Shown piece by piece: positions 20,082 to 29,102 of a stretch of DNA of 64,000 bases. The stretch's first letter is position 1; each line of letters starts with the position of its first letter. Made by a program: the position numbers and the translations under genes. Source of the DNA: VXNE01 sp965203615 (GTDB lineage: Bacteria; Pseudomonadota; Gammaproteobacteria; Pseudomonadales; Azotimanducaceae); NCBI GenBank assembly GCA_965203615.1, contig OZ241900.1, positions 1,798,001 to 1,862,000 on the forward strand. Reading direction: 5' to 3'. The notes under the pieces are model-generated. The model did not search any database, had not been told where the DNA came from, and saw only the letters and a program-made list of their open reading frames with translations.

Positions 20082-20227
20082 TGCTCAGTCCGACGCCTCA
20101 TTTCCGGGGATGGTATCGCAACGCGGCATCCACCCGACGCGTGCGACACGCCCCGAGACGTTTGTATGGCGGGAACGGAACAAATCCATTACGTTGCGCC
20201 GATCTCCACGCGCCTGGACCCACATTG

Positions 20228-20719
20228 ATGTCGTCGACAGATCGCTTCCTCGCCAACAACGCACGCTACGCCGAAGCCTTCGACAAGGACGATCTGCCCG
20301 CACCGCCGGCCAAACGCGCGGCAATCGTCGCCTGCATGGACGCGCGCATCGACCCCGGACGCCTGTTGGGACTCGAAGAGGGCGATGCACATGTCATCCG
20401 CAACGCCGGCGGCGTGGTCACCGAGGACGTCCTGCGATCCCTCGTGATATCTCAGCGATTGCTCGGAACGGAAGAGATCATCCTGATCCACCATACCGAC
20501 TGCGGCATGGTGACTTTCACGGACGATGCCGTGAAGAGCCAGATCGAAGCCGAGACCGGCATCCGCCCCAGCTTTGCCCTCGAAGCGTTCCCCGATGCCG
20601 AGGAAGACGTGCGCCAGAGCATTCGCCGCATTCAGGCCAGCCCTTTCATTCCGGTGAAGGACAGGATTCGCGGCTTTGTCTACGACGTGAAGACCGGGCG
20701 CCTGAACGAAGTCGAATAA
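20228..20719 (+). CDS. Beta-carbonic anhydrase-like protein
   Basis: 163 residues, the length of the short type seen with Mycobacterium Rv1284. Zinc ligands are visible: Cys and the Asp-Arg dyad in CMDARIDP (about residue 35), then His and Cys in HHTDCGM (about residue 90). The region HVIRNAGGVVTEDVLRSLV is typical. The enzyme hydrates CO2 to bicarbonate. The gene is divergent from the tandem CoA-transferase, with a 146-base shared upstream region, and convergent with the fetB-like gene. The start is the ATG after CCCACATTG; no strong Shine-Dalgarno sequence is seen. Confidence 0.85.
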   Translation: MSSTDRFLANNARYAEAFDKDDLPAPPAKRAAIVACMDARIDPGRLLGLEEGDAHVIRNAGGVVTEDVLRSLVISQRLLGTEEIILIHHTDCGMVTFTDDAVKSQIEAETGIRPSFALEAFPDAEEDVRQSIRRIQASPFIPVKDRIRGFVYDVKTGRLNEVE

Positions 20720-20744
20720 GTGATCAACGCCGGGAGCTCCCCGC

Positions 20745-21467
20745 CTAGCTCTCGCCGGCGCGCTCCATCGCGAACTGTCTTAGTGCCAGGTACAGCGCGG
20801 CCGCCAGGCCTGCCGTAGAGAAGATCATGCACATCACCATGATCTGGTAGCGGGCGGCGACGAGTGGGTCGACCCCCGAAAGCACCTGTCCGGTCATCAT
20901 CCCTGGCAGGGCGACGAGACCGACCGCCAGCAGCGTATTGATCTGCGGGATGAGGGCGGCGGTCATTGCCGCCTTCCTGGCCTCGGGATAGTCCACCCCG
21001 CGGCCGCGCTCCGCCTGGTACCGCTCCCCGGCTATGCTGATCGTGTTCATGCTGTTCGCGAACACCATCCCCGCCAACGGAACGACGAAACGCGGTTCGA
21101 ACCAGGTCGGAAGATCCAGCACGACCTGCGTTACCAGTATCAGAACGCCAACGCCAGTGGCGCCCAGGCCGATCATCACCACCGCAAACTGCATGGCTCC
21201 GCGATCGGAGAGCGGCCGAATCGCGATCCAGGCCGACATGGCGATCATGAACGCCACGACGGCAATCACGATCCACGGCTGCTCCGCCTCGAAGATCAGC
21301 GTCAGCACATAGCCGATAAGGAGCAGTTGGGCGAGCATGCGCAGATTCGCATAGATCGCCTGCCAGGGGTTCAGCGACCAGGCATGCATGACCACGACCA
21401 ACACTGCAACCGGCGCGAATCCGATCAGGAGATTGACGATCGGAATGATCGTGACGGACGTGTTCAT
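20745..21467 (-). CDS. fetB: FetB/UPF0014-type ABC transporter permease
   Basis: 240 residues with about seven membrane helices. The family hallmarks are present: MVFANSMNTISIAGERY, ALIPQINTLLAVGLVALPGM and GMMTGQVLSGVDPLVAARYQ, all near-identical to FetB/YbbM proteins. In E. coli FetB works with the ATPase FetA in iron export. No FetA gene is adjacent: the upstream gene is an aldehyde dehydrogenase and the downstream gene is carbonic anhydrase on the other strand. The ATPase must be elsewhere, or this permease has lost it. Confidence 0.82.
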   Translation of the reverse strand: MNTSVTIIPIVNLLIGFAPVAVLVVVMHAWSLNPWQAIYANLRMLAQLLLIGYVLTLIFEAEQPWIVIAVVAFMIAMSAWIAIRPLSDRGAMQFAVVMIGLGATGVGVLILVTQVVLDLPTWFEPRFVVPLAGMVFANSMNTISIAGERYQAERGRGVDYPEARKAAMTAALIPQINTLLAVGLVALPGMMTGQVLSGVDPLVAARYQIMVMCMIFSTAGLAAALYLALRQFAMERAGES

Positions 21468-21595
21468 GGCAACCTCCCCTATGGACGCTCAACAACGCCG
21501 GAGGCGCGCGTCACGCACGCCTCCCGGCGTTCCCTGATGTAGCCGAAGGCGTCGTCTCAGCTATCGTCGATAGGCCGCTTCCAGGCGATCACCGG

Positions 21596-23086
21596 TCAGT
21601 CGTCGATGCCGCCCACGCACATGTACTTGACCTCAAGGAACTCGTCGAGGCCGTACTTCGATCCTTCGCGGCCGATGCCCGATTCCTTGAAACCGCCGAA
21701 CGGCGCGACCTCGGTGGAGATGATCCCCACGTTGATGCCGACAATGCCGTACTCGAGCGCCTCGCCGACCCGCCAGATGCGGCCGATGTCGCGGCTGTAG
21801 AAGTAGGCCGCCAGACCGAACTCCGTCGCATTCGCAAGTTCGATCGCCTCCTCCTCGGTCTTGAAGCGGAACACCGGCGCGACGGGGCCGAAAGTCTCCT
21901 CCCGCGCCACCTTCATTGCCGGCGTCACGCCGGTAATCACCGTCGGCTCGAAGAAGGTGCCGCCGAGTTCGTGACGTTGGCCGCCCGAGACGACGGTGCC
22001 GCCGCCGTTGACCGCATCCTGAATGTGGTCTTCGACCTTTTCGACCGCCGCCATGTCGATCAGTGGTCCCTGGTCGGTTTCGCCCGAAAGGCCCGGGCCC
22101 ACACGGAGATTGCCAGCCGCCTCGGCCAGCTTCCGGGCGAACTCGTCATGCACCCCTTCCTGGACGAGAAAACGGTTCGCGCAGACGCAGGTCTGGCCGG
22201 TATTGCGGTACTTGGAAGCCATCGCACCTTCCACGGCCGCATCCACATCCGCGTCGTCGAAAACGATGAACGGCGAGTTGCCCCCGAGTTCCATCGAGAC
22301 CTTCTTGACCGTCCCGGCGCACTGCTCGAGCAGGATCTTTCCCACAGCCGTGGACCCGGTGAAGGACAGTTTGCGCACGATGGGGTTCGAAGTCAGTTCC
22401 CCGCCGACCGCCGAAGACGGTCCGGTTACCACGTTGAAGACGCCGGCGGGAATCCCCGCGCGCGTTGCGAGTTCGCCGAGCGCGAGCGCCGAGAGTGGCG
22501 TTGAGGAGGCGGGCCGCGCGACCACCGTGCAGCCTGCGGCCAGCGCGGGGCCGGCCTTGCGCGTGATCATGGCGTTGGGGAAGTTCCAGGGCGTGATGGA
22601 GGCCACCACGCCAACGGGTTCCTTCGTGACGACGATCCTGCGGTCGGCGAGGTGCGTTGGAATCACGTCCCCGTAGGCGCGCTTGGCCTCTTCCGCGAAC
22701 CACTCGATGAACGACGAGCCGAAGACGATCTCGCCGCGGGATTCCGCCATGGGCTTGCCCTGTTCCGCGGTCATGATGATCGCCAGGTCCTCCTGGTGCT
22801 CCAGCATCAACTCGTACCAACGCCGCAGCACGCTTGCGCGTTCCTTGCCGGTCAGTGCGCGCCAGGCCGGATAGGCGGCATTGGCAGCCTCCACGGCGCG
22901 CCGGGTTTCCGCCACGCCGAACGATGGCACCGTGCCGATGGTCTGCCCGTTGGCCGGGTCGATGACGTCGAAGGTGGCGCCGGAGTCGGCGTCGACCCAC
23001 TCGCCCCCCACGTAACACTGCTGCCGGAACAGGGCGGGGTCGCGCAAGCGGACGCCGCTGATGATTTCAGCCAATGAAGTAGCCAT
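21596..23086 (-). CDS. gabD: NAD(P)-dependent aldehyde dehydrogenase, succinate-semialdehyde dehydrogenase-like
   Basis: 496 residues. The catalytic Glu is in MELGGNSPFIVFDDAD (about 262) and the catalytic Cys in NTGQTCVCANRF (about 296). The cofactor region contains ITPWNFPNAMITRKAGPALA and FTGSTAVGK. The N-terminus RDPALFRQQCYVGGEWVDAD and GQTCVCANRF are typical of GabD-type succinate-semialdehyde dehydrogenases, but related semialdehydes are possible substrates. The start ATG is preceded by GGAGGACTTCGA. It stands alone on the minus strand. Confidence 0.88.
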   Translation of the reverse strand: MATSLAEIISGVRLRDPALFRQQCYVGGEWVDADSGATFDVIDPANGQTIGTVPSFGVAETRRAVEAANAAYPAWRALTGKERASVLRRWYELMLEHQEDLAIIMTAEQGKPMAESRGEIVFGSSFIEWFAEEAKRAYGDVIPTHLADRRIVVTKEPVGVVASITPWNFPNAMITRKAGPALAAGCTVVARPASSTPLSALALGELATRAGIPAGVFNVVTGPSSAVGGELTSNPIVRKLSFTGSTAVGKILLEQCAGTVKKVSMELGGNSPFIVFDDADVDAAVEGAMASKYRNTGQTCVCANRFLVQEGVHDEFARKLAEAAGNLRVGPGLSGETDQGPLIDMAAVEKVEDHIQDAVNGGGTVVSGGQRHELGGTFFEPTVITGVTPAMKVAREETFGPVAPVFRFKTEEEAIELANATEFGLAAYFYSRDIGRIWRVGEALEYGIVGINVGIISTEVAPFGGFKESGIGREGSKYGLDEFLEVKYMCVGGIDD

Positions 23087-23200
23087 TCGAAGTCCTCCCG
23101 GTTCTTTGGCTTCCGATTCTAGCGCGGACGCGCAGAGTCCTGCGCACGTCGAAACAAGGAGAGCAGGGGAGCCGCGCCGACGCAGCTCCCGAGGTTTCGA

Positions 23201-24028
23201 TCAGGCAGCCGGGTTACTCGTGCCGCGCGCTCGCAGTCCGGCGATGTCCATTTCTCGCAGGCCCAGTTCAATCTTTAGCGTATGGGCCTTGCCCGCGAGA
23301 CCCTGCAGGTCCTCCGGTCTGTGGGCATCCGAATTGACGATCACCGGGGCGTCGCACTCGGCGGCAAGTTCCCAGAACGGCCGCCACGGGTATAGCGGAA
23401 AGGGATTGTCCGGCGATTTGCGCGCCTGCTTGCGCATGCCGAGCGCGTTGATTTCCATGCCGACGTCGTATTCCCGGGCCGCATTCAGGATGTCTCGGGA
23501 ACAGGCAGCAGTGTCGCTGTCCCAGTTCGCATAACAATTCCCGAACAGGTCCGGATGCGCGATGAAGTCGAACAGCCCCGTGGCCATCATGGCGATCACA
23601 TAGTCCGCGTAGGCACGGAGACTCGCGGCATCTCGCGTGCCGCCGTACGTTCCCGACCATTCGCCATGGTAAGGAAAAAAGTGCGCGGCTCCGACGAGAT
23701 AATCGAATCCCTTCTCGTCCAGCAACTCGTCACTGTAGAAGGAGTGGAACTCCGGGACGTATTCGCACTCCATGCCCTTCACGACGTTCAGGGTCGGGAA
23801 ATCGACGCGCGCCTGGTCCATCGCGTGGACGTAATCGTCGAGACCCGCGTACTCCATCCTGGCCGAGAGCCATCGATCATCGGGCAACGCCGTGTGATCG
23901 GAGAAGCCCAGCGTCTCCATTCCCAGGGCAAGCGCCTGCTCGCAATAGTCGGCGACATCGCCCCTCGCGTGCTTGCAGCGGAACGTGTGGGTATGGAAGT
24001 TGTGCTTGTGCGCGCTATCGGGAATCAA
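23201..24028 (-). CDS. PHP-domain phosphatase, histidinol-phosphatase-like
   Basis: 275 residues. Metal-binding motifs of the PHP superfamily are seen: HTHTFRCKHA near the N-terminus (first motif HxH), FSDHTALPDD, GMECEYVP, GAAHFFPYHG, FIAHPDLFGNC and VNSDAHRPEDL. HisJ-type members hydrolyse histidinol phosphate in histidine synthesis, but no his genes are nearby, so another phosphoester is equally likely. It lies 18 bases after the acyl-CoA dehydrogenase gene on the same strand, so the two are probably co-transcribed. Confidence 0.78.
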   Translation of the reverse strand: MIPDSAHKHNFHTHTFRCKHARGDVADYCEQALALGMETLGFSDHTALPDDRWLSARMEYAGLDDYVHAMDQARVDFPTLNVVKGMECEYVPEFHSFYSDELLDEKGFDYLVGAAHFFPYHGEWSGTYGGTRDAASLRAYADYVIAMMATGLFDFIAHPDLFGNCYANWDSDTAACSRDILNAAREYDVGMEINALGMRKQARKSPDNPFPLYPWRPFWELAAECDAPVIVNSDAHRPEDLQGLAGKAHTLKIELGLREMDIAGLRARGTSNPAA

Positions 24029-24046
24029 TGTCTATCGCATACCGCA

Positions 24047-25303
24047 TCAGTTGCCGAAGTCCCAGGTCTCGCCGGCGTGGTAGCGGCGCAGGATGTTCTT
24101 CGCGATGAGGATCTTGTGCACCTCGTCCGGCCCGTCGGCGATGCGCAGCGTGCGCGCCCCGGTGTAGAACCCGGCCAGGGGCAGGTCACCCGAAACGCCT
24201 TTCGCGCCGAACACCTGGATTGCGCGGTCGACGACGCGATGGTACGCCGCCGGCACAAAGATCTTGATGGCGGAGATGTCTGTGCGCGGGTCGGCGCCGC
24301 TTTCCATCTTGTTGGCGCAGTCGACCACCAGGAGGCGCGATGACTGGATGTCCATGTAGGAGTCGGCGATAAAGCCCTGCATGAACTGCTTCTCCTCCAG
24401 CTTCTCGCCGCCGTGGACAACGCGGGTCGTGATCCTCTCGACCATCAGGTCGAATGTTCGCCACATCGATCCGACCGAGTTCATGCAGTGATACACGCGG
24501 CCGGCGCCAAGGCGATCCTGCGCCGCCTGGTGGCCGCTACCCGTTCGACCTAGCTGGTTTTCCTTCGGTACGCGGACGTTTTCGTACTTGATCTCGCAGT
24601 GGCTCGACGCCTTGCCCCATACCGGCACGCCGCGAATGATGTTCACGCCCGGCGTGTCCTTCGGCACGATGATCTGCGTCATCCTGTCGTTCACACCGCC
24701 GGGATCGTCCGGGTCCGACGTCCGGCACATGACGATGAAGAAATCCGCCGCATGACCGTTCGACGTGAACCACTTGTGGCCGTTGATGACCCACTCGTCT
24801 CCGTCGAGTTCCGCGCGGGTCTGGATCGATCTCGGATCCGAACCCGCGTTGTGCGGTTCGGTCATCGAGAAACCCGACTGCATGCGGCCTTCGGTCAATG
24901 GAATCAGCCACTTCCTGTGCTGGTCGGGCGAGCCGTACTTGACCAGTATCTTCTGGTTTCCGGAGTTGGGCGCGACGACGCCGAACAGCGACGCTGCCCC
25001 CGGGCTGTAGGCCAGCACTTCGTTCATGTACGCGTGTTGCAGGAACGACAGCCCCATGCCGCCGAACTCGGGGGGCAGATGCGGCGCCCAGAGCTTGCGC
25101 TGCTTGACCTTGTCCTGAACCTGCCGCCGCAGTTCCCAAGCCTCCCGCACGGAGTCTTTCGAGGCCCGCGAGCCGTCGAAGGAACGTCCCCACAGTTTCT
25201 CCTCGACCGGCAGAATGTCTTCGTTGACGATTTCCGCCGTAGCGAGCCGGATGTCGTTCACCTCGGCATCGAGGTGCGGAACCGGCTTTACGTTCATTGC
25301 CAT
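24047..25303 (-). CDS. Acyl-CoA dehydrogenase
   Basis: 418 residues. FAD and substrate regions of the family are clear: GFSMTEPHNAGSDPRSIQTR, VINGHKWFTSNGHAADFFIV, VPVWGKASSHCEIKYENVRV and near the C-terminus VFGAKGVSGDLPLAGFYTGA then RTLRIADGPDEVHKILIAKN. An N-terminal extension before the first helices resembles the ACAD10/11-like branch. It oxidises an acyl-CoA to the enoyl-CoA, passing electrons to ETF. It heads a minus-strand pair with the PHP gene and is divergent from the metallo-hydrolase gene across 77 bases. Confidence 0.87.
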   Translation of the reverse strand: MAMNVKPVPHLDAEVNDIRLATAEIVNEDILPVEEKLWGRSFDGSRASKDSVREAWELRRQVQDKVKQRKLWAPHLPPEFGGMGLSFLQHAYMNEVLAYSPGAASLFGVVAPNSGNQKILVKYGSPDQHRKWLIPLTEGRMQSGFSMTEPHNAGSDPRSIQTRAELDGDEWVINGHKWFTSNGHAADFFIVMCRTSDPDDPGGVNDRMTQIIVPKDTPGVNIIRGVPVWGKASSHCEIKYENVRVPKENQLGRTGSGHQAAQDRLGAGRVYHCMNSVGSMWRTFDLMVERITTRVVHGGEKLEEKQFMQGFIADSYMDIQSSRLLVVDCANKMESGADPRTDISAIKIFVPAAYHRVVDRAIQVFGAKGVSGDLPLAGFYTGARTLRIADGPDEVHKILIAKNILRRYHAGETWDFGN

Positions 25304-25380
25304 CTTGGGATCCCGGGCGCGTTTTCGAGCCGCGCAATGTACCAGCTTTCACTGAACGCCGCGCAGGACGGTTGAGTGTT

Positions 25381-26517
25381 GTGGATATAATCGAGCGGGT
25401 GAACGAACTCACCTACCCCTACGCCACGCATCCCGAGCGCGGAACCACCGTCGAAGTCGCGGAAGGCGTGCGTTGGCTCACCATGCCCATGGGCGGGTCG
25501 CTGAACCACATCAACCTTTACCTGATCGAAGACAGGGATGGCTGGTACGTGGTCGACACAGGCCTCGGCAACGAGGAAACCGCGTCGCTCTGGCGCGACC
25601 TGTTCGCAAGCGAACTCGGTGGGCGCCCCGTGAAGGGCGTGATCTGCACCCATATGCACCCCGATCACATCGGCCAGGCCGGCATGATCACCACCGAGTT
25701 CAAGTGCCCCTTGTACATGACGCGCGCCGAGTACTACCAGGCCCGCGCATTCGCCCTCGGCGGCGCTTCAAGCCGCCAGTACGGTGCGGACTGGCAGGGT
25801 GTGCAGTTCTACCGGCGCTACGGCATGCGGGACGACTACGTCCAGAGCCTGGCTGCGCCGCCGAACCGCAGGTGGAAGGAACGCCTCGAGTTCGCGCCAA
25901 CGCCTTTTCCGCTGGGTTTTCATCGCCTCGAAGACGGCGACCTGTTGACCATCGGAGATCACGACTGGCAGGTCGTCGTCGGTGCCGGCCACTCCCCGGA
26001 GCACGCCTGCCTGCACTGCAAGAGCCTCGGTGTCCTCATATCCGGCGACCAGATTCTGCCGGTCATCACGTCGAACGTCAGCGTCCACCCCACGGAACCG
26101 GAGGCGAATCCGCTTCTCATATGGATGGAGTCGCACGACAAGTTCCTTGTCACGCCGCAGGAAACGCTCGTGCTACCCGCGCACAACCTGCCGTTCTACG
26201 GGGTGCGCGAGCGGTTGCGCCAACTGGTCAGTCATCACGAAGACCGGCTGCTGGCGGTAGAGGAACATTGCGTCCAGCCGCGGCTCGCCGCCGAACTGCT
26301 GCCGGTGCTGTTTCGACGCAAACTCGACGCCCGGCAGACGATGATGGCCCTTGGCGAAGCCATCGCGCACTGCCACCTGCTGATGCATCGCAACCGGCTG
26401 CAACGCACGCTCTGCGAAGACGATCGCTACCGGTTCCTTTCCATCGACCCGGACCTCGAACGGCGCGCCCATCCCGAACAGCACGACGCGCCCGACGACC
26501 AGCCGATACTGGTATAA
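25381..26517 (+). CDS. Metallo-beta-lactamase-fold hydrolase
   Basis: About 378 residues. The zinc motif is THMHPDHIG near residue 86, and further ligands are in GAGHSPEHACLHC and SGDQILP, as in hydrolases of the glyoxalase II/lactamase fold. A helical C-terminal domain (about 265-370), with FRRKLDARQTMMALGEAIAH, is typical of the larger thioesterase-like members. The start is uncertain: I use the GTG at 25381 (VDIIERVNELTYPYATHP). A second GTG lies six codons later. It may hydrolyse a thioester made by the neighbouring acyl-CoA genes. Confidence 0.82.
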   Translation: MDIIERVNELTYPYATHPERGTTVEVAEGVRWLTMPMGGSLNHINLYLIEDRDGWYVVDTGLGNEETASLWRDLFASELGGRPVKGVICTHMHPDHIGQAGMITTEFKCPLYMTRAEYYQARAFALGGASSRQYGADWQGVQFYRRYGMRDDYVQSLAAPPNRRWKERLEFAPTPFPLGFHRLEDGDLLTIGDHDWQVVVGAGHSPEHACLHCKSLGVLISGDQILPVITSNVSVHPTEPEANPLLIWMESHDKFLVTPQETLVLPAHNLPFYGVRERLRQLVSHHEDRLLAVEEHCVQPRLAAELLPVLFRRKLDARQTMMALGEAIAHCHLLMHRNRLQRTLCEDDRYRFLSIDPDLERRAHPEQHDAPDDQPILV

Positions 26518-26542
26518 GTCCCTGACTTCCGAAGAACTCAAA

Positions 26543-26863
26543 ATGATCGCCGTAACTACGTTCCGGCGACTCCTTCCCTGGGGCGACCGACGTGAGCCCC
26601 TGACCTCCGAAGAACTCAAGAGGATGGTGGCAGCCACCACGCTACTGCTGCTTCGGTGGGGCATACGTCACGTGCCGGTGGGAGTGCGCAGTGTTGTTGG
26701 TATCCTGCTGATGATCGCCGGCGTATTCGGGTTCCTGCCGATCATTGGATTCTGGATGGTTCCCCTCGGTCTGGGCTTCATCGCGCTGGACATTCCTTGG
26801 ACCCGCCAGCACATCCTCGACTGGATGGCGCGACTGGAAATGCGGCTCGAGCAGGCCAGGTAG
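26543..26863 (+). CDS. Small hypothetical membrane protein
   Basis: 106 residues. A basic N-terminal 30 residues precedes two close hydrophobic segments (VGVRSVVGILLMIAGVFGFL and IIGFWMVPLGLGFIALDI, about residues 47-84), followed by an amphipathic helix ILDWMARLEMRLEQAR. It follows the metallo-hydrolase by 25 bases and probably shares its transcript. No family is recognised beyond a general resemblance to small two-span membrane proteins. Confidence 0.55.
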   Translation: MIAVTTFRRLLPWGDRREPLTSEELKRMVAATTLLLLRWGIRHVPVGVRSVVGILLMIAGVFGFLPIIGFWMVPLGLGFIALDIPWTRQHILDWMARLEMRLEQAR

Positions 26864-26999
26864 GTTCTGGCTCGGGACCTTCCCGGGCGCTTTTTCGCAC
26901 CCAGGCGGTTATATGCTTCTAACCCGACCGTTCTTGGAGTTTCTTCAAGTATTCTGATAAGTTAGCGTGTTTGCTGCAGGGTGGTCGCGGACCTTGCCA

Positions 27000-27087
27000 G
27001 GAGCCTTCAGCCGGGGGAGCTTCCCCGACCGCTGACGCGAAAGGAAGCGGGGGCATGTCCCCCGTCGCCGGAGGCGTACTCGCATGG
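27000..27087 (+). repeat. 88-bp GC-rich repeat, copy A
   Basis: The 349-base gap before korA holds no gene but is filled with repeat sequence. This 88-base unit runs from GGAGCCTTCAGCCGGGGGAG to a CGCATGG end. It matches, in inverted orientation and by eye at roughly 85 percent, positions 60861-60948, where the same unit lies inside a coding region. Translated in one frame it would give PSAGGASPTADAKGSGGM, against PSAEGASPTADAQGSAGV in the other copy. Confidence 0.75.
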
Positions 27088-27137
27088 AACAAATGCCTCC
27101 CGGGAGCGCCAGCGACCGGGGGCGCTTGTTCCATGCG
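27081..27137 (+). repeat. Long imperfect palindrome next to repeat copy A
   Basis: The left arm CGCATGGAACAAATGCCTCC (from 27081) pairs with the right arm ending GCGCTTGTTCCATGCG (to 27137). Only a few mismatches and one bulge interrupt the pairing around a 12-base loop. It follows the 88-base repeat directly, giving a compound REP/BIME-like structure just before korA. It has no T-tract, so simple intrinsic termination is unlikely. Confidence 0.6.
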
Positions 27138-27212
27138 CGACGAGGAGGGCCGGGCCACAGGCGAAGCCGAAGGCTGCGGCTGTGGGGCACTTCCATGCAA
27201 AGGTTTCACGAC

Positions 27213-29102
27213 ATGACCGACGACGCGGTTCGCACCACGACCGGAAAGGGCGATCCGGACCCGCGTACCGTCGTGCGCTTCGCCGGTGATTCCGGCGACG
27301 GCATCCAGGTGCTCGGCGGCGAATTCGCAAAGGCGGTCGCCAGGGAGCATCACGACCTGGTGACGCTTCCCGACTTTCCCGCCGAGATCCGCGCGCCGGC
27401 GGGATCCACGTTCGGCGTATCCGCCTTCCAGATCCAGTTCGGCGGCGACGGCGTGCTCACGCCGGGCGACGAGGCGGATGTCCTGTTCGCATTCAATCCA
27501 GCCGCGCTCAAGACCAACCTGGGCGCCCTCAAAAGCGGCGGCGTGATCATCGTCGACACGGACGCATTCTCCGCGCGCAACCTCAAACGCGCGGGCTACG
27601 GCCAGAACCCCCTGGAGGACAATTCGCTCGGGGGATACCGCCTCATGTCCATGGGCATCACCCACCTGACCGCGGAGGCGGTCGCACCCACGGGGGTCGG
27701 CAGGAAACAGGCGGGACGGGCGAAGAACTTCTGGTCGCTGGGCTTGAGTCTCTGGCTCTTCGGCGGAGACCGGGCGCCGACGATCGAGTGGATCGAGAGC
27801 AAGTTCTCCTCCATGCCGGATGTCGTGGCATCGAACGTCGCCGCCCTGAATGCCGGGCACGCCTACGGCGAAACCATGGAACTCGACGCCGGAGAAGCCG
27901 CCCACGGCCGGGATGCGGAACTCCATCATGGGTTGTTTCGAACCATTACCGGCACCGATGCAATGGGCCTCGGCCTGGCGGCGGCCGCCGCCCTGTCGGG
28001 ACTCAAGCTCACCTACTGCTCCTATCCCATCACCCCCGCATCGGCACTGCTGCACTTTCTCGCATCGCTCAAGGGCCGGGGAATCGTCACGTTTCAGGCA
28101 GAGGACGAGGTGGCGGCGGCGACGGCGGCCATCGGCGCGTCCTACGCGGGCGGACTCGGCGTGACGGCCAGTGCCGGGCCGGGCCTGTCATTGAAGACGG
28201 AAGCGCTGGGGCTTGCTGTCGCGGTGGAACTGCCGCTCCTTGTCATCGACGTGCAGCGCGCGGGTCCTTCTACCGGCATGCCCACGAAACCGGAGCAAGC
28301 CGATCTCAACCTCGCCCTCTATGGACGCCACGGCGAGGCGCCGCTGCCCGTGCTTGCGCCGGCCACGCCGTCGGAGTGTTTCCGCATCATGATCGAGGCC
28401 GCACGGATCGCCACGACCTACATGACGCCGGTGATCGTCCTTTCGGACGCCTATATCGCCAATGCCGCGGAACCCTGGGAACTGCCCGATGCCAACGCGC
28501 TTCCCTCCATCGCACCCGCGTTCCGTTCGGATGCCGCGGGCTTCAAGCCCTATGCGCGGGATCCGGACACGCTGGCGCGGCCATGGGCCCGGCCGGGGAC
28601 GCCGACACTCGCGCACCGCATCGGCGGACTGGAGCGCGAAGACATCAGCGGCAACATCTCGTACGACCCCGAAAACCACCAGCGCATGACCGATCTGCGC
28701 GCGGAGAAGATCGCGCGAGTGGCCGAACACGGTCTCGACCATGAAATAGATAGCGGCCACAAGAGCGGTGATCTGCTGGTGATCGGCTGGGGTTCCACCT
28801 ACGGCGCCATCGAGGACGCAGTGAGCGGATTGACGCGCGAAGGATTCTCGGTCGGGCATCTGCACCTGCGGCAGATCTGGCCCCTGCCAACCAATCTCGG
28901 TGAGATCCTTGCCCGTTTCGGAGCGGTCGCCGTCGTGGAGATGAACCAGGGCCAACTCGTGCGCCTCATCCGAAGCGAGTTCCTCGTGGACGCCCGGAGT
29001 GTCACGCAGACCACCGGCCAGCCATTCAAGGTCTCGGCCATTGAAGCCGCCCTGCGCGGCATTCTCGGCCGGCGGACCGAACTGAAGAGCCGGATCGGAT
29101 GA
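27213..29102 (+). CDS. korA: 2-oxoacid:acceptor oxidoreductase, fused gamma-alpha subunit
   Basis: 629 residues. The N-terminal gamma domain (about 1-190) has VVRFAGDSGDGIQVLGGEFA and FPAEIRAPAGSTFGVSAFQI. The alpha domain follows, with YCSYPITPASALLHFLASLK and the pyrimidine-site region SAGPGLSLKTEALGLAVAVE. The C-terminal third includes VIGWGSTYGAIEDAV. The gamma-alpha fusion without a ferredoxin domain is typical of 2-oxoglutarate:ferredoxin oxidoreductase KorAB, which makes succinyl-CoA and reduced ferredoxin. I use the ATG at 27213; an in-frame ATG at 27195 (MQRFHD) has a weaker case. The stop overlaps korB (ATGA). Confidence 0.87.
   Translation: MTDDAVRTTTGKGDPDPRTVVRFAGDSGDGIQVLGGEFAKAVAREHHDLVTLPDFPAEIRAPAGSTFGVSAFQIQFGGDGVLTPGDEADVLFAFNPAALKTNLGALKSGGVIIVDTDAFSARNLKRAGYGQNPLEDNSLGGYRLMSMGITHLTAEAVAPTGVGRKQAGRAKNFWSLGLSLWLFGGDRAPTIEWIESKFSSMPDVVASNVAALNAGHAYGETMELDAGEAAHGRDAELHHGLFRTITGTDAMGLGLAAAAALSGLKLTYCSYPITPASALLHFLASLKGRGIVTFQAEDEVAAATAAIGASYAGGLGVTASAGPGLSLKTEALGLAVAVELPLLVIDVQRAGPSTGMPTKPEQADLNLALYGRHGEAPLPVLAPATPSECFRIMIEAARIATTYMTPVIVLSDAYIANAAEPWELPDANALPSIAPAFRSDAAGFKPYARDPDTLARPWARPGTPTLAHRIGGLEREDISGNISYDPENHQRMTDLRAEKIARVAEHGLDHEIDSGHKSGDLLVIGWGSTYGAIEDAVSGLTREGFSVGHLHLRQIWPLPTNLGEILARFGAVAVVEMNQGQLVRLIRSEFLVDARSVTQTTGQPFKVSAIEAALRGILGRRTELKSRIG

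Noticed and set aside
26971..27216. Open frame across the repeat region before korA (EPSAGGASPTADAKGSGGM)
   Set aside because: It is repeat DNA with no ribosome site. It is useful only as evidence that the repeat is open in this frame.
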